DNA of 18,573 nucleotides from Bacteroidales bacterium (lineage in GTDB: Bacteria > Bacteroidota > Bacteroidia > Bacteroidales > UBA10428): positions 1 through 18,573 of the forward strand of contig JAFGOZ010000577.1 of the NCBI GenBank assembly GCA_016926235.1, written 5' to 3'. Made by a program: the position numbers and the translations under genes. The notes below the pieces were generated by a model that saw only the letters and a list, made by a program, of their open reading frames with translations, had not been told where the DNA came from and ran no database searches. Position 1 is the stretch's first letter. Every line of letters begins with the position of its first letter. Below are positions 6,391 to 14,442 of this stretch, piece after piece.

Positions 6391-8814
6391 ATGAAGTGTC
6401 TTATCAACTATTTATCCAAACCTCATCTGTTTAGAATTCTATGTATTAGCTTATTACTAATTAGCATCATTCAACTGAATGCCCAAGACAAATCTGTACG
6501 CCTCTATGGCAAAATAGTAGATAAAAACAGTATGCAGCCACTGGCTTTCGCCAATGTATCAATAAAAGATAAAGGTATCGGAACAGTAACCCGTGAAGCC
6601 GGTTACTTCAATATAGATGCAACATCCACAGAAGATACGTTAGTAGTAAACTTTATGGGATATGATACATACTATGAGCGAATTGGAGATTTCGAGAATC
6701 CTCTCCAGATATTGATTATGCTCGAAGAAGGAATCAGACAAATCAAGGAGGTCCAAATAGTTGAAAAGGAGAGAATTATCAGGTTATCAGAAAAAATCAG
6801 TGCAGTAAAAATGTCTCCCGTTCTAATTGCTAAACTTCCCAACCTGGGGGAAGTGGATGTGATGCGTGCCTTTCAGTTAATGCCTGGTGTGAGCGCAAGT
6901 AATGAAACATCATCAGGCCTTTATGTGCGTGGCGGAACCCCTGATCAAAACCTGATACTTTTTGACGGGATGACCATCTACCATGTGGATCATTTTTACG
7001 GCTTTTTTAGTGCATTTAATGCAAATACAATCGACGATATTGAGTTAATTAAAGGTGGCTTCCCAGCCATGTATGGAGGAAGGACCTCCAGTGTTCTGGA
7101 CATTACAGGTAAACCCGCTGACATGAAGGAATTTCAGGGTATAGCATCTCTTAGTCTACTTAGTGTAAACACCTCTTTTGAAATACCCATGATAAATGAT
7201 AAAGTCTCATGGCAAATAGCGGCAAGACGATCCTACACTGACTTAATCAGAACAAAATTATACGATAAAGTTTTCAATCTCTATTCAAATGATAACGAAC
7301 CGGACGACCGCCCAACTATGGGAAGAATGATGGAACAAGACCAACAGGAACCCAAATTCCATTTTTATGATATCAACTCAAAGATTACATGGAAAGTTAA
7401 CGATAAAAATACATTAGCTTATAGTTTTTATAGTGGTAAAGATAAACTGGACAATTCCCGTGACCTTACTATGGGGCCTTTTGGCTCAAGTGACGGAGGC
7501 ACACTTACAGATATTGCAGCATGGGGTAATGTGGGAATGAGCTTCCAGGATATGATGCGATGGAATCAAAAATTAACTACGACCACATTTCTTTCCTATT
7601 CAAATTATTTTAGTACAAGAGACAGAAAATCGGGTGATCTGGCTCCCGGATCAAACGGGAATGTAAGGCCTGATATGAATACTTTTGAAGATAACAAAGT
7701 ACAGGATGTAAGTTTCCGATTTAAGAACACTTACTACATTCATGAAAACCACCAACTGGACTTTGGACTGGAAGAATCATTTACCAACATTCGTTATTCC
7801 ATGGCAACAAATGATACTATGAAAATGGTTGACAGAAAAGATCATGGTTTGATAACTTCCCTTTATGTACAGGAAATAGCCAGAGTATTTGATGATAAAA
7901 TACAATTTACCACGGGATTGCGTATGGTACATTATGATGTAACCGGTAAAATATACCCTGAGCCTCGTTTATCCTTTACTTATAAACCATTAAGAAAGCT
8001 AAAGATAAAAACTGCATGGGGTATATATAACCAATTCCATACACGCATAGTTCGTGAAGATGTACTCCAGGGTTCAAAAGACTTCTGGTTATTAGCAAAC
8101 GGAGATTTAATAGCTGTAAACTCTGCTACCCATTACATTACTGGAATAAGCTATGAATACAAGGATTTTATATTTAATGCAGAAGCCTATTACAAAGACA
8201 TGAAAGGATTAAATGAGTATTCCATGCGTTTTACCCGTACACCTCAACGAAATCCCGAAGGGCCACAGGAATACTTCTTTTCAGGATCAGGTTACGCTAA
8301 AGGCATAGAGTTTCTTATTCAAAAAAAGAATGGCAACACAACAGGATGGATTGCTTACACTTTAAGTGAAGTAAAATATGCGTTCCCTGATCTGAATAAC
8401 GGAAAACCTTTTTATGCATTACATGATCAGCCAAATGAGTTTAAAGTTGTTGCTTGTCGCAGGTTGAGGGGTTGGGATCTGTCTGCAGCATTTATCTATG
8501 CTACAGGCAAACCTTATACTGCTCCTGAAAGTGAGTACCAGCTGGTACTTTTGGATGGGACAACCTATAATTATATTCATGTGAGTGATAAGAACTCAAA
8601 ACGATTACCAGACTATCATCGTTTGGATGTTTCAGCCAATTATAACTGGGAAGGTATACGAACTATGAATACATTAAGTTTTTCTGTTTTTAATGTTTAC
8701 AACCATAAAAATATCTGGTATAAAGAGTTTGATATAAGCGAGGACGAAGTATCTTCGACCGACGTGGTCTTACTCGGTGTAACACCTAACATCAGTTTAA
8801 CCGTTAAATTTTAA
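6391..8814 (+). CDS. TonB-dependent receptor with CarboxypepD_reg-like N-domain
   Basis: This is an outer-membrane active-transport pore driven by TonB. With the start at ATG 6391 it is 807 aa, and the signal peptide (about 1-31, cleaving near QLNA-QDK) begins cleanly. The reading frame extends back to a TTG at 6370, but that start lies in the palindrome and adds only a polar stretch. Residues about 36-112 are a carboxypeptidase-regulatory-like Ig domain (LYGKIVDKNSMQPLAFANV, GYFNI, MGYDTY). The plug follows at about 140-240 (FQLMPGVSAS, LYVRGGTPDQNLILFDG, IELIKGGFPAMYGGRTSSVLDI), then a 22-strand-type barrel ending with aromatic-rich SLTVKF. No secretin/TonB short N-terminal signalling domain is seen, so it does not look like an anti-sigma-coupled receptor. 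The DUF4249 partner starts 4 nt downstream. The substrate is unknown. Confidence 0.93.
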   Translation: MKCLINYLSKPHLFRILCISLLLISIIQLNAQDKSVRLYGKIVDKNSMQPLAFANVSIKDKGIGTVTREAGYFNIDATSTEDTLVVNFMGYDTYYERIGDFENPLQILIMLEEGIRQIKEVQIVEKERIIRLSEKISAVKMSPVLIAKLPNLGEVDVMRAFQLMPGVSASNETSSGLYVRGGTPDQNLILFDGMTIYHVDHFYGFFSAFNANTIDDIELIKGGFPAMYGGRTSSVLDITGKPADMKEFQGIASLSLLSVNTSFEIPMINDKVSWQIAARRSYTDLIRTKLYDKVFNLYSNDNEPDDRPTMGRMMEQDQQEPKFHFYDINSKITWKVNDKNTLAYSFYSGKDKLDNSRDLTMGPFGSSDGGTLTDIAAWGNVGMSFQDMMRWNQKLTTTTFLSYSNYFSTRDRKSGDLAPGSNGNVRPDMNTFEDNKVQDVSFRFKNTYYIHENHQLDFGLEESFTNIRYSMATNDTMKMVDRKDHGLITSLYVQEIARVFDDKIQFTTGLRMVHYDVTGKIYPEPRLSFTYKPLRKLKIKTAWGIYNQFHTRIVREDVLQGSKDFWLLANGDLIAVNSATHYITGISYEYKDFIFNAEAYYKDMKGLNEYSMRFTRTPQRNPEGPQEYFFSGSGYAKGIEFLIQKKNGNTTGWIAYTLSEVKYAFPDLNNGKPFYALHDQPNEFKVVACRRLRGWDLSAAFIYATGKPYTAPESEYQLVLLDGTTYNYIHVSDKNSKRLPDYHRLDVSANYNWEGIRTMNTLSFSVFNVYNHKNIWYKEFDISEDEVSSTDVVLLGVTPNISLTVKF

Positions 8815-8818
8815 TCCG

Positions 8819-9631
8819 ATGAAGAAGTATTTTAACATAATTTTCAGCATTTTTATTGTTTTAAGTGCTTGTGAGACAAATAGCGACAAAGATGAAAATG
8901 ATATTCTGGTTCTGCAGGCATACCTCTACCAGGACGAACCCGTAACCGGTATTTCCTTATCGCATACCATAAGCTTTCAATCGAATGATACACTTTATAA
9001 ACAACTCCGGGGAGCTGAAATTTATATAACATGGAATGGATCTGACTACTTTATGGCTACAGATGAGGATGGATATTATTACTATCCGGGTGAAGACCTT
9101 CAAATAGCAGAAGGCAATACCTATTCTATTACTGTGAATTATAATGGAATTACGCTTACTTCTTCAACTACAGTACCATCCAAACCAACAGGACTTAGTT
9201 TTTCAACAACAACATTGTATTTTGATGAATCATCTCCTATGATGCCGGGATCACAAGAAGAAAACGAGATAGAAATTACATGGGACAATCCTGACAATGA
9301 TTATTTCTATGTAGTTATTCAAAATATTGAAGAAGATCCTGAAAGTATCGAATTGGGCTTTCAACCACCGGATGGTGGACCGAATTTCCGGTTCTTATCC
9401 CAGCCATTTATTACAGACAGGTATATAATCCGGACACTTATGTCGCTTCAACAATATGGAAGGCACGTAGTAAAAGTATATCGTGTAAATGAAGAGTATG
9501 CTTTCTTGTACGAAAACAGGGAACAAGATTCCAGAAGCCTCTCTGAACCTTTTACCAATATTAACAATGGTCTTGGCATTTTCACCGCATTTAGCAGCAT
9601 TCAGGACACAATAAATGTATTACCTGAATAA
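8819..9631 (+). CDS. DUF4249-family lipoprotein, receptor partner
   Basis: This 270-aa protein has a lipoprotein signal at 1-18 (FIVLSAC, lipidated C18) followed by an acidic stretch (ETNSDKDEND). Beta-rich Ig-like regions follow: LVLQAYLYQDEPVTGISLSHT, GAEIYITWNGSDYFMATDEDGYYYY, and NTYSITVNYNGITLTSSTTVPSKP are the recognisable pattern of DUF4249, whose genes commonly sit beside TonB-dependent receptors of this type. It is shorter than many family members, which often exceed 300 aa. The gene starts 4 nt after the receptor stop, so the two are surely co-transcribed. By analogy with other receptor-lipoprotein pairs it may cap or feed the receptor at the cell surface, but no substrate-binding residue can be named. 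The next gene follows 31 bp downstream. Confidence 0.78.
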   Translation: MKKYFNIIFSIFIVLSACETNSDKDENDILVLQAYLYQDEPVTGISLSHTISFQSNDTLYKQLRGAEIYITWNGSDYFMATDEDGYYYYPGEDLQIAEGNTYSITVNYNGITLTSSTTVPSKPTGLSFSTTTLYFDESSPMMPGSQEENEIEITWDNPDNDYFYVVIQNIEEDPESIELGFQPPDGGPNFRFLSQPFITDRYIIRTLMSLQQYGRHVVKVYRVNEEYAFLYENREQDSRSLSEPFTNINNGLGIFTAFSSIQDTINVLPE

Positions 9632-9662
9632 GAAAAATTCATTACATTTATAATATTCATTC

Positions 9663-10781
9663 ATGAAAATGGCTTTCATAATTAACAGGAAAAAGAAGTT
9701 CAAACCAATTGTCCTTCATGTTTTGGGATGGTCAGCCTTGTTTTTACTAAATTTCATGTTTGCCAAAAGTTATAGTGTCTCACTCCGATTAACCCACCAC
9801 CTGTTTACATGGACGTTGTACCTTGCTATTTTTTACCTGAATTATACATTACTTATGCCAAAACTCCTTTACCGGAAACATATATTTCCTTATGTGATAC
9901 TATCTTTAGGACTAATAATATGCTCATTTTTTATAAAAGATGAAATTATGACAAACTTGTTCAGCACCGGTGGCCCGGGTGGACGAGAAAGATTTGACAA
10001 TCATGGAAGGCTTCCTTCTGAAATAAACAAAACAGGGCAAAATCCTGTTTTGCGCCCTCCAGCCAATAATCCGGGTCCTCCACGGAAACCATTTTTCTTT
10101 GCATATGATCTGTTGCTTTTTTACTTTGCCAGCTTCTCACTCAGGTTTATACAAAAATGGAAGGACGATGAAGAACACAAATCAGAACTGGAAAAGGAAA
10201 AAATTTCGACAGAGTTATCGTTCCTGAAACAACAAATTAATCCCCACTTCCTTTTCAATTCATTAAATAGTATCTATTCTCTTTCACTTAGCAAATCGGA
10301 AGCAGCCACCAGCTCCATACTGAAACTCTCGTCTATTTTAAGATATGTGTTGTATGAATCTGAAAATAAAGTCGTAACATTAAAAGATGAACTAAAAATT
10401 ATTGAAGATTATATTGAACTTCAAAAATTAAGGCTTACAGATAAGGTAAAACTAGAAGTATCGATATATGGTGAACCAGAAAATTACCAGATTGAACCCT
10501 TTATTTTAATTCCTTTGATTGAGAATGCTTTTAAATATGGCGCTGATAATATATATCCTTCTTTTATCAAAATATCGGTTACTATTTTAGCTCAAAAACT
10601 GGATGTAACCATTCAGAATAAAATTGTAATTAAATCGAATAATGGAAGCAATAACTCCGGAATAGGAATTAAAAACATCGAACGGCGCCTGGAACTTCTA
10701 TATCCTGATGATTTTATTTTTATAACCAATACAACAAATGATATTTTTACAGTACATCTGGAATTAAAACTAAAAAAATGA
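9663..10781 (+). CDS. LytS-type sensor histidine kinase
   Basis: This 372-aa protein senses through membrane helices and phosphorylates the LytTR regulator encoded next. Four predicted membrane segments lie at about 16-34, 46-62, 74-91 and 145-162. Between the last two is a 50-residue loop rich in Gly, Pro and Asn (about 101-145). A charged coiled coil (165-183) leads into the His_kinase domain with the signature FLKQQINPHFLFNSLNS, placing the phosphorylated histidine at H195. The ATPase part shows the N-box (PLIENAFKYG) and the glycine box (NNSGIGIKNIERRLELLYP), as expected for this class, which lacks a DxGxG box. Its stop overlaps the regulator start (ATGA). Being cotranscribed with the receptor suggests that it responds to the cargo or state of that system, which is inference. 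Confidence 0.9.
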   Translation: MKMAFIINRKKKFKPIVLHVLGWSALFLLNFMFAKSYSVSLRLTHHLFTWTLYLAIFYLNYTLLMPKLLYRKHIFPYVILSLGLIICSFFIKDEIMTNLFSTGGPGGRERFDNHGRLPSEINKTGQNPVLRPPANNPGPPRKPFFFAYDLLLFYFASFSLRFIQKWKDDEEHKSELEKEKISTELSFLKQQINPHFLFNSLNSIYSLSLSKSEAATSSILKLSSILRYVLYESENKVVTLKDELKIIEDYIELQKLRLTDKVKLEVSIYGEPENYQIEPFILIPLIENAFKYGADNIYPSFIKISVTILAQKLDVTIQNKIVIKSNNGSNNSGIGIKNIERRLELLYPDDFIFITNTTNDIFTVHLELKLKK

Positions 10782-11506
10782 ACTGCCTTGCCATTGATGA
10801 CGAACCTCTTGCACTGAATGTGATTAAGGAGTATTGTGAGCGGATTGATTTTCTAAACCTGGTAACTACATGTACAAGTGCTATGGAAGCACTAAAGTAT
10901 CTTAATACTCAAAAAGTTGACCTGCTCTTCCTTGATATCCAGATGCCCCATATCAGTGGACTTGAATTTATTAAAACGCTTTCCTCCCCTCCTATTCTAA
11001 TATTTACTACAGCTTTTCCACAACATGCACTGGAAGGTTTTGATTTGAATGCACTGGATTATTTGCTTAAACCCATTCCTTTTGACAGGTTTTTACAGGC
11101 AGTAAATAAGGCATTTGATCTTCACAATTTAAGAAACAAAGGCATATCAGCTCAAGATACCCCAACTAATACAACTGCCCGGGCAAAACCAGAGTACTTA
11201 ATGATTAAAGTGGAATACAGCACAAAAAAGATTAACCTGAAAGATATTGAATACATCGAAGGATTAAAGGATTATGTAAAAATATACATCGAACATAAAC
11301 CTATTCTTACAAAGAGTACAATGAAAAACATAGAAAGCAAGCTGCCTGAGGATGAGTTTGTGAGGGTCCATAAATCATTCATTGTTTCTTTATCGCATAT
11401 TAAGGCAATCGAGAACAACCGGATCATTATTGGTGACAAATACATACCTGTCGGGAATCAATACAAGCAAAAATTTAATGGTATTGTAAAAAATCATCTA
11501 CTTTAA
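10778..11506 (+). CDS. LytTR-family response regulator
   Basis: This 242-aa DNA-binding regulator pairs with the LytS-type kinase, with which it overlaps by 4 nt. The receiver domain spans about 1-115, with acidic pocket D7-D8, phosphoacceptor D53 (LFLDIQMP), a switch threonine in IFTTAF and the conserved lysine in YLLKPI. After a linker of about 25 residues, the LytTR domain (about 140-242) shows the characteristic pattern: INLKDIEYIEGLKDYVKIY, TKSTMKNIESKLP, FVRVHKSFIVSLSHI and an IPVGNQYKQKF end. LytTR proteins bind pairs of direct or inverted short repeats. The palindrome in front of the receptor gene is one possible target, but nothing in the sequence proves autoregulation. A strong hairpin closes the transcription unit. 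Confidence 0.93.
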   Translation: MNCLAIDDEPLALNVIKEYCERIDFLNLVTTCTSAMEALKYLNTQKVDLLFLDIQMPHISGLEFIKTLSSPPILIFTTAFPQHALEGFDLNALDYLLKPIPFDRFLQAVNKAFDLHNLRNKGISAQDTPTNTTARAKPEYLMIKVEYSTKKINLKDIEYIEGLKDYVKIYIEHKPILTKSTMKNIESKLPEDEFVRVHKSFIVSLSHIKAIENNRIIIGDKYIPVGNQYKQKFNGIVKNHLL

Positions 11507-11509
11507 TCA

Positions 11510-11534
11510 AAGGCCGGTCATTTAAACCGGCCTT
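11510..11534. terminator. Bidirectional terminator-like hairpin
   Basis: AAGGCCGGT (11510-11518) and ACCGGCCTT (11526-11534) form a perfect GC-rich 9-bp stem with a 7-nt loop. It lies 3 nt after the LytTR regulator stop and between convergent genes, so it probably ends transcription from both sides. The T-run is poor on both strands, so it may work mainly as a 3'-end stabiliser. Confidence 0.65.
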
Positions 11535-11606
11535 CAGCCTCAATATTTCCATTGTTACAATGAAAATATAAGCTAACCTATAAACCAAACCCCTTGATTA
11601 TGATAA

Positions 11607-12875
11607 TTAATCAAATTTTCGTTTTTGAAACCACATTTCATGCATCGCTAAATTAAGATGGATTAACCAGTACTTTTCAAGTATTAAATTATTTTTCAGT
11701 GTACCGTAATTTCCAAATTCAAAAGAGGTATTTATCCAACTTTTATTCATTTTTAAGGGCATACCTATGCCAAAAGTTAATGCCATACTATTTATCGGAA
11801 CCTCATCGATTACAAGGTACGTTGAATTATAATTTGCACCGAGTCTGTATTTCCATCTTTTCAAACTCTCATCATGATGCACTATATTACCCGGTATAAT
11901 TTCCAATCCTGCAGAAATCCTGTTACTACTTCTGGTAGAAAGCAATGGATTATTAAAATCAATACCCGACCAGTCTTTCACGGCATAATCCATTGCTATT
12001 TTATATTTAAAAACTTTTTCAATCGAAAATCCAATTCCATAGCAGGTGGGCATCAATATCGATTTTGTATCCTCATCCAGATCAGTTGTGTCCGTTAACT
12101 GATATAACAGTTTCTGATTAAAAACCTCAAGATCTGACCTGTTGCCATACACAAGACCCAGTGTAGCTTTGTTATTAAATAACTTAAAAGAATATTGCAT
12201 TCCAAAGTCAAAATATAATACACTCATGCGGGTTTCTTCCTGAATACTAAAATAACTTAGAATGGAATAACTCTCCTCCTGTATAACAGAACCAAAAATA
12301 TAGGATGCATTAAGTCCCAGAGTAAGATTTTTTGAAATACAAAACGAATTGCCCGAATAAAACCTGTTTAAAGCCCCTTCTCCCCTAAATGTTTTAATAA
12401 ATTCCAGATTCGAGCCATCTATACAATCTGTAACATTTATTGTATAGTTCACATTACTCACAGGCACAATCCCAATACTGGTTCCCCACCATCTGTTAAT
12501 TCTGAACCCCATGGCAAGATATTGAAGATTTGCATTGAAATCCTTTTGAGTTGTCTCATTCGTCTTATAATAAGATTGTTTTCCAACAAGTCCAAACTCA
12601 AACGAAAATGACATACTATCAATTCCCGAATACGATGCCGGATTTATATTGTTCAAAAACCTGTCTGATTTTAATGCAATTCCGGCCCCTCCCATTGAAT
12701 GAATAACACCAAAACCTTCACTCTCAATATGCCCAATCCCAAAAAGTGAATAAGGAGAGTATGAGCCCTGAGATATATTACTTTCTATGCCAATTATAGA
12801 AATTATCAGGATTGAATACACCCTGAGAAACCTGATATTGCCCTTCTCTGTCATATCTAGTATAAAATCTTTCAT
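11607..12875 (-). CDS. Outer-membrane beta-barrel protein, DUF4270 partner
   Basis: This 422-aa protein has a hydrophobic signal segment at about 16-35 (FLRVYSILIISIIGIESNIS); an in-frame Met at residue 8 is an alternative start. The mature part begins with YSPYSLFGIGH and HSMGGAGIALKS and consists of alternating polar/hydrophobic beta strands rich in Gly, Asn and aromatic residues. It ends MHEMWFQKRKFD, a C-terminal style common in Bacteroidota outer-membrane barrels. The opening motifs recall FadL/PorV-like barrels, but I cannot place it in a named family. It starts 2 nt after the DUF4270 stop, so the two are translated from one message. A barrel that anchors, exports or displays the DUF4270 lipoprotein is a reasonable inference. 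There is no sign of frameshift or truncation. Confidence 0.72.
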   Translation of the reverse strand: MKDFILDMTEKGNIRFLRVYSILIISIIGIESNISQGSYSPYSLFGIGHIESEGFGVIHSMGGAGIALKSDRFLNNINPASYSGIDSMSFSFEFGLVGKQSYYKTNETTQKDFNANLQYLAMGFRINRWWGTSIGIVPVSNVNYTINVTDCIDGSNLEFIKTFRGEGALNRFYSGNSFCISKNLTLGLNASYIFGSVIQEESYSILSYFSIQEETRMSVLYFDFGMQYSFKLFNNKATLGLVYGNRSDLEVFNQKLLYQLTDTTDLDEDTKSILMPTCYGIGFSIEKVFKYKIAMDYAVKDWSGIDFNNPLLSTRSSNRISAGLEIIPGNIVHHDESLKRWKYRLGANYNSTYLVIDEVPINSMALTFGIGMPLKMNKSWINTSFEFGNYGTLKNNLILEKYWLIHLNLAMHEMWFQKRKFD

Positions 12876-12877
12876 TT

Positions 12878-14191
12878 CTAATAATAAAGGGAGTAAATGA
12901 TTAACCTAGACTTACCAGGTTTTGCATTGAAAATAATTCTTTCAATCCGGCTTAATATGCCATCTCCGGGAAATGAAATGAGAAGTCCGTTGTTCGCATC
13001 AAAATAACCGTCAGAAAACTCATTCAATACATAACTTGTAATATCAAAAGTATAGTTTGTGTTTTCATGATAAGCATCATCCAGATTTAATGCTGCTGTT
13101 ACTTCCTCGCCATAGTAATCCGTATATACATCAAGATAATGATTGTATTTATTTGTACTTACTATATTAACTGCATCAGGCAAATCAACTGTGAAATAGC
13201 TTGACTCTAAAGGCATCAAAATAATCTGTGCTTTCACTATGGTTTGCCTTTCCATCAATTGAAAATTATTCAATGAAGGGAACCTCACACAGGTCATAAT
13301 TCCTGTCCCACCCTGAATAAACGTCAGGTCGTCTGTTTGAGATGATGGTATTGCATTTCTCTGAGAGATCAAATTTTTCAAAAGAGTATTGCTTCGCTCT
13401 CCTTTAATTGAATTAAACTGCAAATCATAAAGAACCGGAAAATCTATGTACTCAGATATTATCTCCTCATCATCCGAAGGAGTATGATAAAATAACCGCA
13501 GCATAAAGTATTCAGAATAGGAATTATGAGCAATTACAACTCCGGGAGTATTGCTATTTGGTATGACCGTCATTCCTTTTAAATATTCAATAAAGTCTTC
13601 ATCCGATTCAAGTATTTCCGAACCTTCCATAATTAAGTCAAATAATTCACGCCCAAACACGGTATCCAGTGTTATTGTTAAGCTATCCATATAATTCGGA
13701 TAAGGGGTAAATGTAACTTCTGCCAGTGGTTCTTCATTATAAGGAATGGATGACGTATTAAAAAAATAAGAGCTGTTTACCGGCTCCATATCATCTTCAA
13801 GTAAATGAACTGAATAGGACAATACAAGATTTGTGTCCCCATAACTACTCCCTGTATAAGGCATGACAAGGACAATCGAATCAAACACATCTTCAGCATC
13901 CAATGAAGGCTCATCATAAGGAATACCAAATTGAAAGTATGGCTGACAGGTAACTTTACCAAAATAATCATCATCAATAATACCACATATGGCTAACCCT
14001 GTTTCATTGGTTGGCATTGAATCCAGTTTAACAGTTGACATCTGCATTTGAAATGTATCAATCTCCACTATCCCTGTTTGAGACTCGATAAAATCTATGC
14101 CTAATACAAATTCATTTTCATCCTTGCTGCACCTCCAGAACAATGTTAATAGTACCATCAGCAATGAATATGGCCATTTATTACTTACCAT
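12878..14191 (-). CDS. DUF4270-family surface lipoprotein
   Basis: This 437-aa protein has a hydrophobic N-terminus ending in LTLFWRC, so C21 is the probable lipid site. Arg at the -1 position is unusual for a lipobox. The cysteine is followed by SKDENEF, a K-D-E pattern like the lipoprotein export signal that sends Bacteroidota lipoproteins to the outer surface. The body shows the DUF4270 pattern: FVLGIDFIESQTGIVEIDTF, a segment about an observable or closed state (LAICGIIDDDYFGKVT), VFDSIVLVMPYTGSSYGDT, and near the C-terminus YTFDITSYVLNEF, GLLISFPG and a final SRLIIYSLYY. It lies first in a minus-strand operon and divergently to the Kelch gene. The family has no known biochemical function that I can name. 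Confidence 0.8.
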   Translation of the reverse strand: MVSNKWPYSLLMVLLTLFWRCSKDENEFVLGIDFIESQTGIVEIDTFQMQMSTVKLDSMPTNETGLAICGIIDDDYFGKVTCQPYFQFGIPYDEPSLDAEDVFDSIVLVMPYTGSSYGDTNLVLSYSVHLLEDDMEPVNSSYFFNTSSIPYNEEPLAEVTFTPYPNYMDSLTITLDTVFGRELFDLIMEGSEILESDEDFIEYLKGMTVIPNSNTPGVVIAHNSYSEYFMLRLFYHTPSDDEEIISEYIDFPVLYDLQFNSIKGERSNTLLKNLISQRNAIPSSQTDDLTFIQGGTGIMTCVRFPSLNNFQLMERQTIVKAQIILMPLESSYFTVDLPDAVNIVSTNKYNHYLDVYTDYYGEEVTAALNLDDAYHENTNYTFDITSYVLNEFSDGYFDANNGLLISFPGDGILSRIERIIFNAKPGKSRLIIYSLYY

Positions 14192-14442
14192 TAAAATATG
14201 AGATTTTTAATTTTCAAATGGTAAAATAATGTATTTGCTGTCTGATGTAAAAACTTAGTCTTCAAAGTGACCATATATGTAGACAAAAGCAGATTAAAAC
14301 ACAAAAATTCTCATAAACTTGTTTTCGTCGACAAATTTTACACCAAAAACTTGTTTGTCTATTACATTGATGTATATATCTACTATTTATCAATTGAACC
14401 CTTTTAACCAATTAAGTTTGTTCAGAATTAAAACTATACATA
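14192..14442. promoter_or_regulatory. Divergent regulatory region between DUF4270 and Kelch genes
   Basis: This 251-bp AT-rich gap must hold both divergent promoters. Visible structure: a 10-bp direct repeat AAACTTGTTT at 14315-14324 and 14347-14356, spaced 32 bp (about three helical turns), and an inverted pair TAGACAAA (14280-14287) and TTTGTCTA (14354-14361). For the Kelch gene, TTTG at 14354-14357 followed after 23 nt by TACTATTT (14381-14388) partly resembles a Bacteroidota promoter, giving a leader of roughly 50 nt. No convincing promoter toward the DUF4270 gene was found. The repeats are seen; their function is inferred. Confidence 0.35.

Noticed and set aside
9963..10098. A foreign insertion in the kinase gene, suspected from the Gly/Pro-rich loop
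   Set aside because: The frame is intact, there are no flanking repeats, and base composition is only slightly different from the surroundings.
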